A DNA stretch of 64,000 nt from Pseudomonas sp. CAN1 (GTDB lineage Bacteria > Pseudomonadota > Gammaproteobacteria > Pseudomonadales > Pseudomonadaceae). The stretch spans positions 1 through 64,000 of the forward strand of contig NZ_JASMRU010000002.1 of NCBI RefSeq assembly GCF_030462585.1, read 5' to 3'. The notes below the pieces were generated by a model. The model saw only the letters and a list, made by a program, of their open reading frames with translations. It was not told the origin of the DNA and made no database searches. The position numbers and the translations under genes are program-made. Within the stretch, counting starts at the first letter, position 1. The number at the start of each line of letters is the position of its first letter. Positions 47,813 through 56,624 of the stretch are shown piece by piece.

Positions 47813-49810
47813 ATGCCCAGCCGTCGTGAGCGAGCCAACGCCATCCGCGCACTGAGCATGGATGCCGTGCAGAAAGCCAACAGCGGCCATCCCGGCGCCC
47901 CCATGGGCATGGCGGATATCGCCGAAGTCCTCTGGCGCGACTTCCTCAAGCACAACCCGAGCAACCCGCAGTGGGCTGACCGTGACCGCTTCGTGCTGTC
48001 CAACGGCCACGGCTCGATGCTGATCTACTCGCTGCTGCACCTGACCGGCTACGACGTCACCGTCGATGACCTGAAGAACTTCCGTCAGATGCATTCGCGC
48101 ACCCCGGGCCACCCGGAGTACGGCTACACAGCCGGCATCGAAACCACCACCGGTCCGCTGGGCCAGGGCATCGCCAACGCCGTGGGCATGGCGCTGGCCG
48201 AGAAGGTCCTCGCCGCGCAGTTCAACCGCGCCGGCCACAGCATCGTCGACCACTACACCTACGCCTTCCTGGGCGACGGCTGCATGATGGAGGGCATCTC
48301 CCATGAAGTCGCTTCGCTGGCCGGCACCCTGCGCCTGAACAAGCTGATCGCCTTCTACGACGACAACGGCATCTCCATCGATGGCGAAGTCCATGGCTGG
48401 TTCACCGACGACACTCCCAAGCGCTTCGAAGCCTACGGCTGGCAGGTGATCCGCAACGTCGACGGGCATGACGCCGACGAGATCAGGACCGCCATCGAGA
48501 CCGCCCGCAAGAGCGACGTGCCGACCCTGATCTGCTGCAAGACCATCATCGGCTTCGGCTCGCCGAACAAGCAGGGCAAGGAAGAAAGCCACGGCGCCGC
48601 CCTGGGCGTCGACGAAGTGGCTGCCACCCGCGCCGCGCTGGGCTGGAACCACGCGCCGTTCGAAGTCCCGGCCGACATCTACGCCGAGTGGAGCGCCAAG
48701 GACACCGGCGCCACCCGTGAAGCCGAGTGGAACAAGCGCTTCGCCGCCTACCAGGCTGCGCACCCGGAACTCGCCGCCGAGTTCGAGCGTCGCGTTGCCG
48801 GTGAGCTGCCGGCCGACTTCGCCGAGAAGGCCGCTGCCTACGTCGCCGACGTCGCCGTCAAGGGCGAGACCATTGCCAGCCGCAAGGCCAGCCAGAACGC
48901 CCTGAACGCCTTCGGCCCGCTGCTGCCGGAACTGCTGGGCGGCTCCGCCGACCTCGCCGGTTCCAACCTGACCCTGTGGAAGGGCTGCAAGGGCGTGACC
49001 GCCGACGATGCCAACGGCAACTACATGTTCTACGGCGTACGCGAGTTCGGCATGAGCGCCATCATGAACGGCGTGGCCCTGCACGGCGGCTTCATTCCCT
49101 ACGGCGCGACCTTCCTGATCTTCATGGAATACGCCCGCAACGCCGTGCGCATGTCCGCCCTGATGAAGCAGCGCGTGCTCTACGTGTTCACCCATGACTC
49201 CATCGGTCTGGGCGAAGACGGCCCGACCCACCAGCCGATCGAGCAACTGGCCAGCCTGCGCCTGACGCCGAACCTGGACGCCTGGCGCCCGGCTGACGCC
49301 GTGGAATCCGCGGTGGCCTGGAAGTACGCCATCGAGCGCGCCGACGGCCCGTCTGCGCTGATCTTCAGCCGCCAGAACCTGCCGCACCAGCCGCGCGACG
49401 CCGCCCAGCTGGCCGACGTGGCCCGTGGCGCCTATGTGCTGAAGGACTGCGACGGCGAGCCGGAACTGATCCTGATCGCCACTGGCTCCGAAGTCGGCCT
49501 GGCCGTCCAGGCGTTCGACAAGCTCAGCGCCGAAGGCCGCAAGGTGCGCGTGGTCTCCATGCCGTCCACCAGCGTCTTCGACCAGCAGGACGCCGGCTAC
49601 AAGCAGGCCGTGCTGCCGGTTGAAGTGGCCTCGCGCATCGCCATCGAAGCCGCCCACGCCGACTACTGGTACAAGTACGTCGGCCTGGAAGGCCGCGTCA
49701 TCGGCATGACCACCTTCGGTGAGTCGGCCCCGGCCCCGGCGCTGTTCGAGCACTTCGGCTTCACCGTCGAGAACGTGCTGGAAGTCGCTGCCGAGCTGCT
49801 CGAAGCCTGA
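47813..49810 (+). CDS. tktA: Transketolase
   Basis: A 665-residue thiamine-diphosphate enzyme of the pentose phosphate pathway. Conserved [18 protein letters not shown], the ThDP motif [25 protein letters not shown] and the pyrimidine-domain [15 protein letters not shown] are present. Usual length. The start is ATG 47813 with AGGAG at 47801-47805; the frame is open 56 codons upstream without homology. Followed by epd, pgk and fba on the same strand, the conserved glycolytic/pentose cluster of pseudomonads. Confidence 0.95.
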   Translation: MPSRRERANAIRALSMDAVQKANSGHPGAPMGMADIAEVLWRDFLKHNPSNPQWADRDRFVLSNGHGSMLIYSLLHLTGYDVTVDDLKNFRQMHSRTPGHPEYGYTAGIETTTGPLGQGIANAVGMALAEKVLAAQFNRAGHSIVDHYTYAFLGDGCMMEGISHEVASLAGTLRLNKLIAFYDDNGISIDGEVHGWFTDDTPKRFEAYGWQVIRNVDGHDADEIRTAIETARKSDVPTLICCKTIIGFGSPNKQGKEESHGAALGVDEVAATRAALGWNHAPFEVPADIYAEWSAKDTGATREAEWNKRFAAYQAAHPELAAEFERRVAGELPADFAEKAAAYVADVAVKGETIASRKASQNALNAFGPLLPELLGGSADLAGSNLTLWKGCKGVTADDANGNYMFYGVREFGMSAIMNGVALHGGFIPYGATFLIFMEYARNAVRMSALMKQRVLYVFTHDSIGLGEDGPTHQPIEQLASLRLTPNLDAWRPADAVESAVAWKYAIERADGPSALIFSRQNLPHQPRDAAQLADVARGAYVLKDCDGEPELILIATGSEVGLAVQAFDKLSAEGRKVRVVSMPSTSVFDQQDAGYKQAVLPVEVASRIAIEAAHADYWYKYVGLEGRVIGMTTFGESAPAPALFEHFGFTVENVLEVAAELLEA

Positions 49811-49821
49811 TCGAGGCTCTT

Positions 49822-49880
49822 GTAGGAGCGAGCTTGCTCGCGAACCGCTTCGCTCGGTTCACGGGCAGGCCCGCTCCTAT
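49822..49880. repeat. Dispersed inverted repeat (REP-like), copy 5, degenerate
   Basis: Left arm GTAGGAGCGAGCTTGCTCGC is intact. The right end is CCCGCTCCTAT, so only the outer CGCTCCTA matches. Between tktA and epd. Confidence 0.75.
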
Positions 49881-49901
49881 GCAGAACACCAAGGGATAAC
49901 A

Positions 49902-50948
49902 ATGTCCAAGCGCCCTTACCGAGTTGCCCTCAACGGCTACGGCCGTATCGGCCGCTGCGTGTTCCGTGCCCTGCACGAACGCGGCGCCAAGGCTGATTTC
50001 TCCATCGTCGCGCTGAACGACCTGGCGGACCTGGCCAGCCTGGAATACCTGACCCGCTTCGACTCCACCCACGGCCGCTTCCCCGGCGAGGTGAGCGTGG
50101 CCGACGGCTGCCTGCATGTCGGCGGCGACTGCGTGAAGGTGTTCCGCGAAGCCGAACCCGAGGCCATCGACTGGCGCGCCCTGGACATCGACCTGGTGCT
50201 GGAATGCTCCGGCGTCTACAACACCCGCGCCGACGGCGAGCGCTTCCTTGGCGCCGGCGCGCCGCGGGTGCTGTTCTCGCAGCCGATGGCCAGCGAGTCG
50301 GACATCGACGCCACCGTGGTCTTCGGCATCAACCAGCAGGGCCTCTCCGGCGCCGAGACGCTGGTGTCCAACGCCTCCTGCACCACCAACTGCAGCGTGC
50401 CGCTGCTCAAGCTGCTGAACGAGGCGGTGGGTATCGAGTACGTCTCGATCACCACCATCCACTCGGCGATGAACGACCAGCCGGTGATCGACGCCTATCA
50501 CCACGAAGACCTGCGCCGCACGCGCTCGGCCTTCCAGTCGGTGATCCCGGTGTCCACTGGTCTGGCGCGTGGCATCGAGCGCCTGCTGCCGGAACTCGCC
50601 GGACGAATCCAGGCCAAAGCCATTCGGGTGCCGACGGTGAACGTCTCGGCCCTGGACATCACCCTGCAGGTCTCCCGCGATACGTCCGCCGAGGAGATCA
50701 ACCGCGTGCTGCGCCAGGCCGCCACCGAAGGCCCGCTGAAGGGCCTGCTGGCGTACACCGAGCTGCCCCACGCCAGCTGCGATTTCAACCATGACCCGCA
50801 CTCGGCCATCGTCGATGGCAGCCAGACCCGCGTTTCCGGCCCCCGGCTGGTGAACGTGCTGGCCTGGTTCGACAACGAGTGGGGGTTCGCCAACCGCATG
50901 CTCGACACCGCAGGGCATTTCCTGCGGGTCGCCGCTACCGAACGTTAA
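49902..50948 (+). CDS. epd: Erythrose-4-phosphate dehydrogenase
   Basis: A 348-residue GAPDH-like NAD enzyme that oxidises erythrose 4-phosphate to 4-phosphoerythronate, feeding PLP synthesis. The NAD-binding [15 protein letters not shown] and active-site Cys in [14 protein letters not shown] are present. The epd-pgk-fba gene order favours Epd over a glycolytic GapA. ATG 49902; the frame is open upstream through the repeat but lacks homology. Confidence 0.88.
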   Translation: MSKRPYRVALNGYGRIGRCVFRALHERGAKADFSIVALNDLADLASLEYLTRFDSTHGRFPGEVSVADGCLHVGGDCVKVFREAEPEAIDWRALDIDLVLECSGVYNTRADGERFLGAGAPRVLFSQPMASESDIDATVVFGINQQGLSGAETLVSNASCTTNCSVPLLKLLNEAVGIEYVSITTIHSAMNDQPVIDAYHHEDLRRTRSAFQSVIPVSTGLARGIERLLPELAGRIQAKAIRVPTVNVSALDITLQVSRDTSAEEINRVLRQAATEGPLKGLLAYTELPHASCDFNHDPHSAIVDGSQTRVSGPRLVNVLAWFDNEWGFANRMLDTAGHFLRVAATER

Positions 50949-50977
50949 TCAAAACAGCCCCAACAGGACTGACTGTC

Positions 50978-52141
50978 ATGACCGTGTTGAAGATGACCGA
51001 CCTCGACCTCCAAGGTAAGCGCGTGCTGATCCGCGAAGACCTCAACGTTCCGGTGAAGGACGGTGTGGTCAAGAGCGACGCGCGCATCCTGGCCTCGCTG
51101 CCGACCATCAAGCTGGCCCTGGAGAAGGGCGCGGCGGTGATGGTCTGCTCGCACCTGGGCCGCCCGACCGAAGGCGAGTTCTCCGAGGAGAACAGCCTGC
51201 AGCCGGTCGCCGACTACCTGTCCAAGGCCCTCGGCCGCGCCGTGCCGCTGGTCAAGGACTACCTGGGCGGCGTCGAAGTGAAGCCGGGTGAAGTCGTGCT
51301 GTTCGAGAACGTGCGCTTCAACAAGGGCGAGAAGAAGAACGCCGACGAACTGGCCCAGCAATACGCCGCCCTGTGCGACGTGTTCGTCATGGACGCCTTC
51401 GGCACCGCCCACCGCGCCGAGGGCTCGACCCACGGCGTGGCCAAATTCGCCAAGGTTGCAGCGGCCGGCCCGCTGCTGGCTGCCGAACTGGAAGCCCTGG
51501 GCAAGGCCCTCGGTAACCCGGCACGCCCGATGGCGGCCATCGTCGCCGGCTCCAAGGTCTCGACCAAGCTCGACGTGCTCAACAGCCTGGCGCTGATCTG
51601 CGACCAGCTGATCGTCGGCGGCGGCATCGCCAACACCTTCCTCGCTGCGGCGGGCTACAAGGTCGGCAAGTCGCTGTACGAGGCCGACCTGGTCGATACC
51701 GCCAAGGCCATCGCCGCCAAGGTCAGCGTGCCGCTGCCGGTGGACGTGGTGGTTGCCAAGGAGTTCGCCGAGACTGCCGTCGCCACCGTCAAGGACATCG
51801 CTGACGTGGCCGACGACGACATGATCCTGGACATCGGTCCGAAGACCGCTGCCCAGTTTGCCGAGCTGCTGAAGACCTCCAAGACCATCCTGTGGAACGG
51901 TCCGGTCGGCGTGTTCGAGTTCGACCAGTTCGGCGAAGGCACCAAGACCCTGGCCAAGGCCATCGCCGAAGGCTCCGCCTTCAGCATCGCCGGCGGTGGC
52001 GACACCCTGGCGGCGATCGACAAGTACGGCATCGGCGAGCAGATCTCCTACATTTCCACCGGTGGTGGCGCCTTCCTCGAGTTCGTCGAGGGCAAGGTCC
52101 TGCCGGCCGTGGAAGTGCTGGAGCAGCGCGCCAAGGCCTGA
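50978..52141 (+). CDS. pgk: Phosphoglycerate kinase
   Basis: A 387-residue glycolytic/gluconeogenic kinase interconverting 1,3-bisphosphoglycerate and 3-phosphoglycerate. Conserved [25 protein letters not shown] and the C-terminal ATP-site [14 protein letters not shown] are present, and the length is typical. ATG 50978, 29 bp after epd. It follows epd and precedes two small lipoprotein genes and fba. Confidence 0.95.
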   Translation: MTVLKMTDLDLQGKRVLIREDLNVPVKDGVVKSDARILASLPTIKLALEKGAAVMVCSHLGRPTEGEFSEENSLQPVADYLSKALGRAVPLVKDYLGGVEVKPGEVVLFENVRFNKGEKKNADELAQQYAALCDVFVMDAFGTAHRAEGSTHGVAKFAKVAAAGPLLAAELEALGKALGNPARPMAAIVAGSKVSTKLDVLNSLALICDQLIVGGGIANTFLAAAGYKVGKSLYEADLVDTAKAIAAKVSVPLPVDVVVAKEFAETAVATVKDIADVADDDMILDIGPKTAAQFAELLKTSKTILWNGPVGVFEFDQFGEGTKTLAKAIAEGSAFSIAGGGDTLAAIDKYGIGEQISYISTGGGAFLEFVEGKVLPAVEVLEQRAKA

Positions 52142-52227
52142 TCCGCGCGGCAGGCGGGCGACAGTAAAGCAAACCTCTGCGGCATCCCCGGGTCACAGAC
52201 CTTGTAAGGATGCCAAGGAGAACGGTC

Positions 52228-52422
52228 ATGCGAGCTGTCACCCCTCTGCTGTCGTTTTGCCTCGTACTGATGGGTTGCACCGGCAGCGGTGGTTCCCCCA
52301 GTACCTGTGAAGTGATGAGCCCGCCGGCGGTCATGGTCCCCTCGGACCAGAACCGCGAGCGGGTGGAAAGCCAGAGCAGCGGCGATCCGACGCCCGACCA
52401 GAAACCGGTGAACTGCCCCTGA
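52228..52422 (+). CDS. Small putative lipoprotein
   Basis: A 64-residue lipoprotein: leader MRAVTPLLSFCLVLMGC with lipobox Cys17, then a short hydrophilic tail rich in Ser, Pro and Gly (STCEVMSPPAVMVPSDQN). AAGGAG at 52215-52220 supports ATG 52228; an in-frame ATG at 52210 is less likely. Only three cysteines and no recognised domain. Function unknown. Confidence 0.7.
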   Translation: MRAVTPLLSFCLVLMGCTGSGGSPSTCEVMSPPAVMVPSDQNRERVESQSSGDPTPDQKPVNCP

Positions 52423-52563
52423 GGCAGCGCCCGGCGGTCGGGATCACGATCTGACACTGCCGCCGGCGCCCGAGCGCAGGCGGCACTGGCGTTCCGGCGG
52501 CGGGACGGGCAATCTGGCGCATTGGATATCCGGCGGCGCGTCCGCCCGAAGGAGAATCGCCCG

Positions 52564-52899
52564 ATGCTGCGTTATCTCGTCCCGGCCCTGGCGCTCGCGC
52601 TGGTGGCGGGCTGTTCCAGCCAGTCGAGCGGCGGCAAGTCCGCGGCGGCGGACGGCTGGGTCCACTGGGTCTGCGACAGCAAGGCCGAGGTGCGCTGGCG
52701 TTATGTCGATCCCAGCAAGTCGGTGGTCGACCTGAAGCTGGGCGAAGACGACGTCGTGCACCACCTGGAAGAGGAACCCGGCGGCTCCGGCGCTTTCTAT
52801 AGCGACGGGCTGGTCGGCTTGAGCATCAAAGGCGACCAGGGCCTGGTCTACTGGGTCGAGAGCAACGACCTGATCGGCCGTGGTTGCAAGGCGCCCTGA
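52564..52899 (+). CDS. MliC-like lipoprotein (c-type lysozyme inhibitor family)
   Basis: A 111-residue lipoprotein with leader MLRYLVPALALALVAGC (Cys17). The mature part resembles the MliC/COG3895 fold: WVHWVCDSKAEVRWRY, GSGAFYSDGLVGLSIKGDQ and the terminal Cys (GRGCKAP) that would pair with the first. MliC proteins inhibit host lysozyme at the outer membrane. Similarity is judged by motif only, and the inhibitory loop is not certain. Confidence 0.7.
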   Translation: MLRYLVPALALALVAGCSSQSSGGKSAAADGWVHWVCDSKAEVRWRYVDPSKSVVDLKLGEDDVVHHLEEEPGGSGAFYSDGLVGLSIKGDQGLVYWVESNDLIGRGCKAP

Positions 52900-52938
52900 G
52901 CGCCGACTGTCCGGCCCGTGCCGGAAGACTTGAACACG

Positions 52939-52957
52939 GCCTGCCCCTGCGGCAGGC
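52939..52957 (+). terminator. Hairpin between the MliC-like gene and fba
   Basis: GCCTGCC-CCTGC-GGCAGGC, 7-bp stem, 40 bp after the lipoprotein stop; T-tract weak. Possible terminator or fba leader stem. Confidence 0.5.
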
Positions 52958-53019
52958 TTCCAAACATGTAGTTAAGGGGCTCGTGTAACCGAGCCTGACT
53001 TCTGGGAGAAGCGAAGACC

Positions 53020-54084
53020 ATGGCACTCATCAGCATGCGCCAAATGCTGGACCACGCCGCCGAGTTCGGCTACGGCGTTCCGGCTTTCAACGTCAACAAC
53101 CTCGAGCAGATGCGCGCCATCATGGAAGCGGCCGACAAGACCGATTCCCCGGTGATCGTGCAGGCCTCCGCTGGTGCCCGCAAATACGCCGGCGCGCCCT
53201 TCCTGCGCCACCTGATCCTCGCGGCCATCGAAGAATTCCCGCACATCCCGGTGTGCATGCACCAGGACCACGGCACCAGCCCTGACGTCTGCCAGCGTTC
53301 CATCCAGCTGGGCTTCTCCTCGGTCATGATGGACGGCTCGCTGAAGGAAGACGGCAAGACCCCGGCCGACTACGACTACAACGTACGCGTTACCCAACAG
53401 ACCGTTGCCTTCGCCCACGCCTGCGGCGTCTCCGTGGAAGGTGAACTGGGCTGCCTGGGCTCCCTGGAAACCGGCATGGCTGGCGAGGAAGACGGCGTTG
53501 GCGCGGAAGGCGTGCTGGATCACAGCCAACTGCTGACCGACCCGGAAGAGGCCGCGGACTTCGTCAAGAAGACCCAGGTCGACGCCCTGGCCATCGCCAT
53601 CGGCACCAGCCACGGCGCCTACAAGTTCACCAAGCCGCCGACCGGTGACGTGCTCTCCATCGAGCGCATCAAGGAAATCCACAAGCGCATCCCCAACACC
53701 CACCTGGTGATGCACGGCTCCTCCTCGGTGCCGCAAGAGTGGCTGAAGGTGATCAACGAGTTCGGCGGCGACATCAAGGAAACCTACGGCGTGCCGGTCG
53801 AGGAAATCGTCGAAGGCATCAAGCACGGCGTGCGCAAGGTCAACATCGACACCGACCTGCGCCTGGCCTCCACCGGTGCCATCCGCCGCATGATGGCCGA
53901 GCAGCCGAGCGAGTTCGACCCGCGCAAGTTCTTCGCCAAGACCATCGTCGCCATGCGTGATATCTGCATCGCCCGCTATGAAGCCTTCGGCACCGCCGGC
54001 CATGCCTCGAAGATCAAGCCGATCTCCCTGGAAGGCATGTTCCAGCGTTACGCCAAGGGTGAGCTGGTGTCGAAGGTCAACTGA
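53020..54084 (+). CDS. fba: Class II fructose-bisphosphate aldolase
   Basis: A 354-residue Zn-dependent aldolase of glycolysis/gluconeogenesis and the Calvin-type subfamily found in pseudomonads. Zn/catalytic segments: [62 protein letters not shown] and [11 protein letters not shown]. Ribosome-binding site GGGAGAAG. A strong terminator follows at 54130. Confidence 0.94.
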   Translation: MALISMRQMLDHAAEFGYGVPAFNVNNLEQMRAIMEAADKTDSPVIVQASAGARKYAGAPFLRHLILAAIEEFPHIPVCMHQDHGTSPDVCQRSIQLGFSSVMMDGSLKEDGKTPADYDYNVRVTQQTVAFAHACGVSVEGELGCLGSLETGMAGEEDGVGAEGVLDHSQLLTDPEEAADFVKKTQVDALAIAIGTSHGAYKFTKPPTGDVLSIERIKEIHKRIPNTHLVMHGSSSVPQEWLKVINEFGGDIKETYGVPVEEIVEGIKHGVRKVNIDTDLRLASTGAIRRMMAEQPSEFDPRKFFAKTIVAMRDICIARYEAFGTAGHASKIKPISLEGMFQRYAKGELVSKVN

Positions 54085-54129
54085 TCCCGAGCCCTCTCCT
54101 GCTCTGTTACTGAAGAGTGCAGAGTTGAA

Positions 54130-54153
54130 GAGCCCCGCCCTGCGGGGCTCTTT
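54130..54153 (+). terminator. Rho-independent terminator of fba
   Basis: GAGCCCCGC-CCT-GCGGGGCTC then TTT: 9-bp stem, 46 bp after the fba stop. Confidence 0.88.
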
Positions 54154-54178
54154 CGTATCTGCCAGAAGGAAATCGCCG

Positions 54179-54610
54179 ATGCTGCGTGCCTTGCTTTCCG
54201 TCCTGCTGCTGACGCTGCTTGCCGGCTGTTCGTTGCGCCCGTCCCAGCCTGCGGCGCCGTCGCCGAAGCCGCCGGTGGACCTGCCAGTGGACTCGCAGAA
54301 CTGTCTGACCCACGAAGAGTGCACGCTGAAGACCTCGCGCACCCTGCTGTTCGTCTTCGATTACGCCGAGGCCGGTGCCGCCCTGGTGGAGAACGAGAAC
54401 CGCGTGCTCAGCACGCCGGAAAAGGCGCCGAAGAAGGGCTGGCCGGCGATCCGTATCCAGCTGGCCGACCCGGATGGTGGCCGCTTCGAGTTCTCCAGCG
54501 AATGCCGGCAGAAGCGCTGCCGTATAAAGGAAGCGCGGCTGCTCAGCTGCTACCGTAGCTATCTGGATGGAAAGACAACTCTCGACGGCAAGGCCTGCCG
54601 GTTCCGCTGA
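54179..54610 (+). CDS. Putative lipoprotein
   Basis: A 143-residue lipoprotein: leader MLRALLSVLLLTLLAGC (Cys17), a proline-rich linker (PAAPSPKPPVDLPVD), then a domain with five cysteines (NCLTHEEC, ECRQKRC, LLSC, KACRF). No family recognised. AAGGA near 54166-54170 supports the ATG at 54179; the frame is open upstream into fba but is not coding. Function unknown. Confidence 0.72.
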   Translation: MLRALLSVLLLTLLAGCSLRPSQPAAPSPKPPVDLPVDSQNCLTHEECTLKTSRTLLFVFDYAEAGAALVENENRVLSTPEKAPKKGWPAIRIQLADPDGGRFEFSSECRQKRCRIKEARLLSCYRSYLDGKTTLDGKACRFR

Positions 54611-54647
54611 GCACTGGTGCTCGGGCCGGACGGGCTCTGGAGGCACG

Positions 54648-55418
54648 ATGACGGATGTACACGGCAGTGCGCAGGAAGGTTTCTCCCGCGAGGCCAAGGC
54701 CTACGCCCATGGGCGCCCGGATTATCCGGACGAGCTGCTGGGCTGGCTCGGCGAAGAGCTTGATGTCGGGGCTGGCAAGGAGGTCGTCGACCTCGGCGCG
54801 GGCACCGGGAAGTTCACCTCCCTGCTGCTGCGGACTGGCGCGCAGGTGACTGCCATCGAGCCGGTAGCGGCGATGCGCGAGCAGTTGAGCGAGAAGCTCC
54901 CGGCGGTGAAAGTCCTGCAGGGCACGGCCCAGGCGATGCCGCTGGTGGCGGAGAGTATCGACGCGCTGACCTGCGCCCAGGCGTTCCACTGGTTTGCCAA
55001 CGAGCCGGCGCTGGAGGAAATCCATCGTGTCCTGCGTCCGGGCGGTCATCTCGGGCTGGTCTGGAACGTGCGCGATGAGCGCGTCGACTGGGTCGCCCAG
55101 GTCACGCGTATTCTCGAACGCTACGAAGGCAGCACGCCGCGCTTCCACACCGGTCAGTGGCGCCGTGCCTTTGCCGGCTCGCGCTTCGCGGACCTGCGCC
55201 TGCGCGAGTTCAGCTACCAGCACGTCGGCCCGCCGGAGCAGGTGATTGTCGCGCGTACCCTGTCGGTGAGCTTTATCGCGGCGCTGCCCGAGGAGCAGAA
55301 GCAGCGCGTCGCCGAGCAACTGCACGAGCTGATCGCCACGCACCCGGCGCTGAAGGGGCGCAGCGAAATTGCCTTCCCCTATCGCACTGAGGCCTACAGC
55401 ACCCGCGCTCTGGCCTGA
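54648..55418 (+). CDS. SAM-dependent methyltransferase
   Basis: A 256-residue class I methyltransferase of the Methyltransf_11 type. Motif I VVDLGAGTGKFTSLL, acidic strand AIEPVAAM, post-I ALTCAQAFHWF and HRVLRPGGHLGLVWN are present. The FHWF region resembles trans-aconitate/polyketide-type methyltransferases, but the substrate is unknown. ATG 54648 follows TGGAGG; the frame is open earlier without homology. Confidence 0.85.
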   Translation: MTDVHGSAQEGFSREAKAYAHGRPDYPDELLGWLGEELDVGAGKEVVDLGAGTGKFTSLLLRTGAQVTAIEPVAAMREQLSEKLPAVKVLQGTAQAMPLVAESIDALTCAQAFHWFANEPALEEIHRVLRPGGHLGLVWNVRDERVDWVAQVTRILERYEGSTPRFHTGQWRRAFAGSRFADLRLREFSYQHVGPPEQVIVARTLSVSFIAALPEEQKQRVAEQLHELIATHPALKGRSEIAFPYRTEAYSTRALA

Positions 55419-55467
55419 GCAGGGAATGCGTTAGACTGGCGGCTGTTTCTTCCGCCAGTCGTTCCCC

Positions 55468-55962
55468 ATGCAGCCGCTTCGCTATCTCCAGGCCTATCCG
55501 CCGCAACTCCAGGACCAGGTTCGCCAGCTCATCGAGCAGGATCGCCTCGGCGACTACCTGGAGCGTCGCTATCCCGCCCGCCACGATGTACAGAGCGACA
55601 AGGCGCTGTACAGCTACGCCATGGACCTGAAGCAGCAGTACATGCGCACTGCGCCAGCGGTGGACAAGGTGCTCTACGACAACAAGCTGGACGTGGTGCA
55701 GCGCGCGCTGGGCCTGAATACGGCGATTTCCCGCGTGCAGGGCGGCAAGCTCAAGGCGAAGAAGGAAATCCGCGTGGCCTCGCTGTTCAAGGAAGCGGCA
55801 CCGGAGTTCCTGCAGATGATCGTCGTCCACGAGCTGGCGCACCTGAAGGAGCGCGACCACAGCAAGGCCTTCTACCAGCTCTGCGAGCACATGCTGCCCG
55901 GCTATCACCAGCTGGAGTTCGACCTGCGCGTCTACCTGACGTGGCGCGACCTGCCGCGCTAG
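55468..55962 (+). CDS. YgjP-like metallopeptidase domain protein
   Basis: A 164-residue soluble zinc-peptidase-like protein of the YgjP/DUF45 (M48-like) group. The metal site H121-E-L-A-H125 with H131 downstream (HELAHLKERDH) is intact, and the C-terminal YHQLEFDLRVYLTWRD is typical. Length and lack of TM helices fit the family. Substrate unknown. Overlaps the convergent membrane protein gene by 4 bp. Confidence 0.83.
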   Translation: MQPLRYLQAYPPQLQDQVRQLIEQDRLGDYLERRYPARHDVQSDKALYSYAMDLKQQYMRTAPAVDKVLYDNKLDVVQRALGLNTAISRVQGGKLKAKKEIRVASLFKEAAPEFLQMIVVHELAHLKERDHSKAFYQLCEHMLPGYHQLEFDLRVYLTWRDLPR

Positions 55963-56423
55963 TACAGGCGCGCCAGGTAGACCATCCCTAGCCCCCAAGG
56001 CAGTAGCAGCGCATAGCCCAGGTAACGCAGCGCCTTGCGCCAGGCGTTGTCTCGCCTGCCGATCCACGCTATCGCCGCCAGAACCACCGTATAGACCGCC
56101 AAGCTGACCAGCAGCAGTTGGTATTGCTCCGGCGTGGGTGATGCCTGGGTGAGTGGGGCGCGAACGAGATGCCAGGTGCAGAGCGCCAAGGCAGGCGCCA
56201 GCAGTGCTAGGGCAGCAACTGTCCGGCCGCTCAGGCGCAGCAGGAAGGCGATCAGCAGGGTAAACAGGCCAGCGCTGCCGAGCAGGGCGGAGAACAGCTG
56301 GGCGACCAGGATAACGTCGGCGTATTGATCCAGCGAGCGAGGTTCGGCCAGCAGGAGTAGAAGCGAAGAACCGAGTAGCACGGCGAGCAGGCAGAACGAC
56401 CCGCTCAGCAGGGAGCGCAGCAT
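55959..56423 (-). CDS. Hypothetical inner-membrane protein
   Basis: A 154-residue protein with four to five hydrophobic segments (about 5-27, 38-65, 67-90, 103-122, 133-152) and short polar loops. No recognised family. Convergent with the YgjP-like gene. Nothing in the sequence suggests a specific function. Confidence 0.65.
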   Translation of the reverse strand: MLRSLLSGSFCLLAVLLGSSLLLLLAEPRSLDQYADVILVAQLFSALLGSAGLFTLLIAFLLRLSGRTVAALALLAPALALCTWHLVRAPLTQASPTPEQYQLLLVSLAVYTVVLAAIAWIGRRDNAWRKALRYLGYALLLPWGLGMVYLARLY

Positions 56424-56596
56424 GGAGAGGCTCCGGAGAAGTTGCCGCGGGAAACCCCTGACGCGCCGGATGGGGTCGGTCGTCCGGGGTGCTTCACCGC
56501 CGCAAACGTGAGATTAATCAAGGATTTGGCTAAATGCCACGATTTTATTCTGAACCTTTTGCCAAGCGGCTTGTATTGCCCGGTCCGGTCGCTGGA

Positions 56597-56622
56597 AAAA
56601 AGCCCCTCTACGAGGGGCTTTT
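56597..56622 (-). terminator. Rho-independent terminator of ponA
   Basis: AAAAGCCCCTC-TAC-GAGGGGCTTTT: an 11-bp stem including flanking A/T, just beyond the ponA stop codon (56625-56627). Confidence 0.9.
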
Positions 56623-56624
56623 CA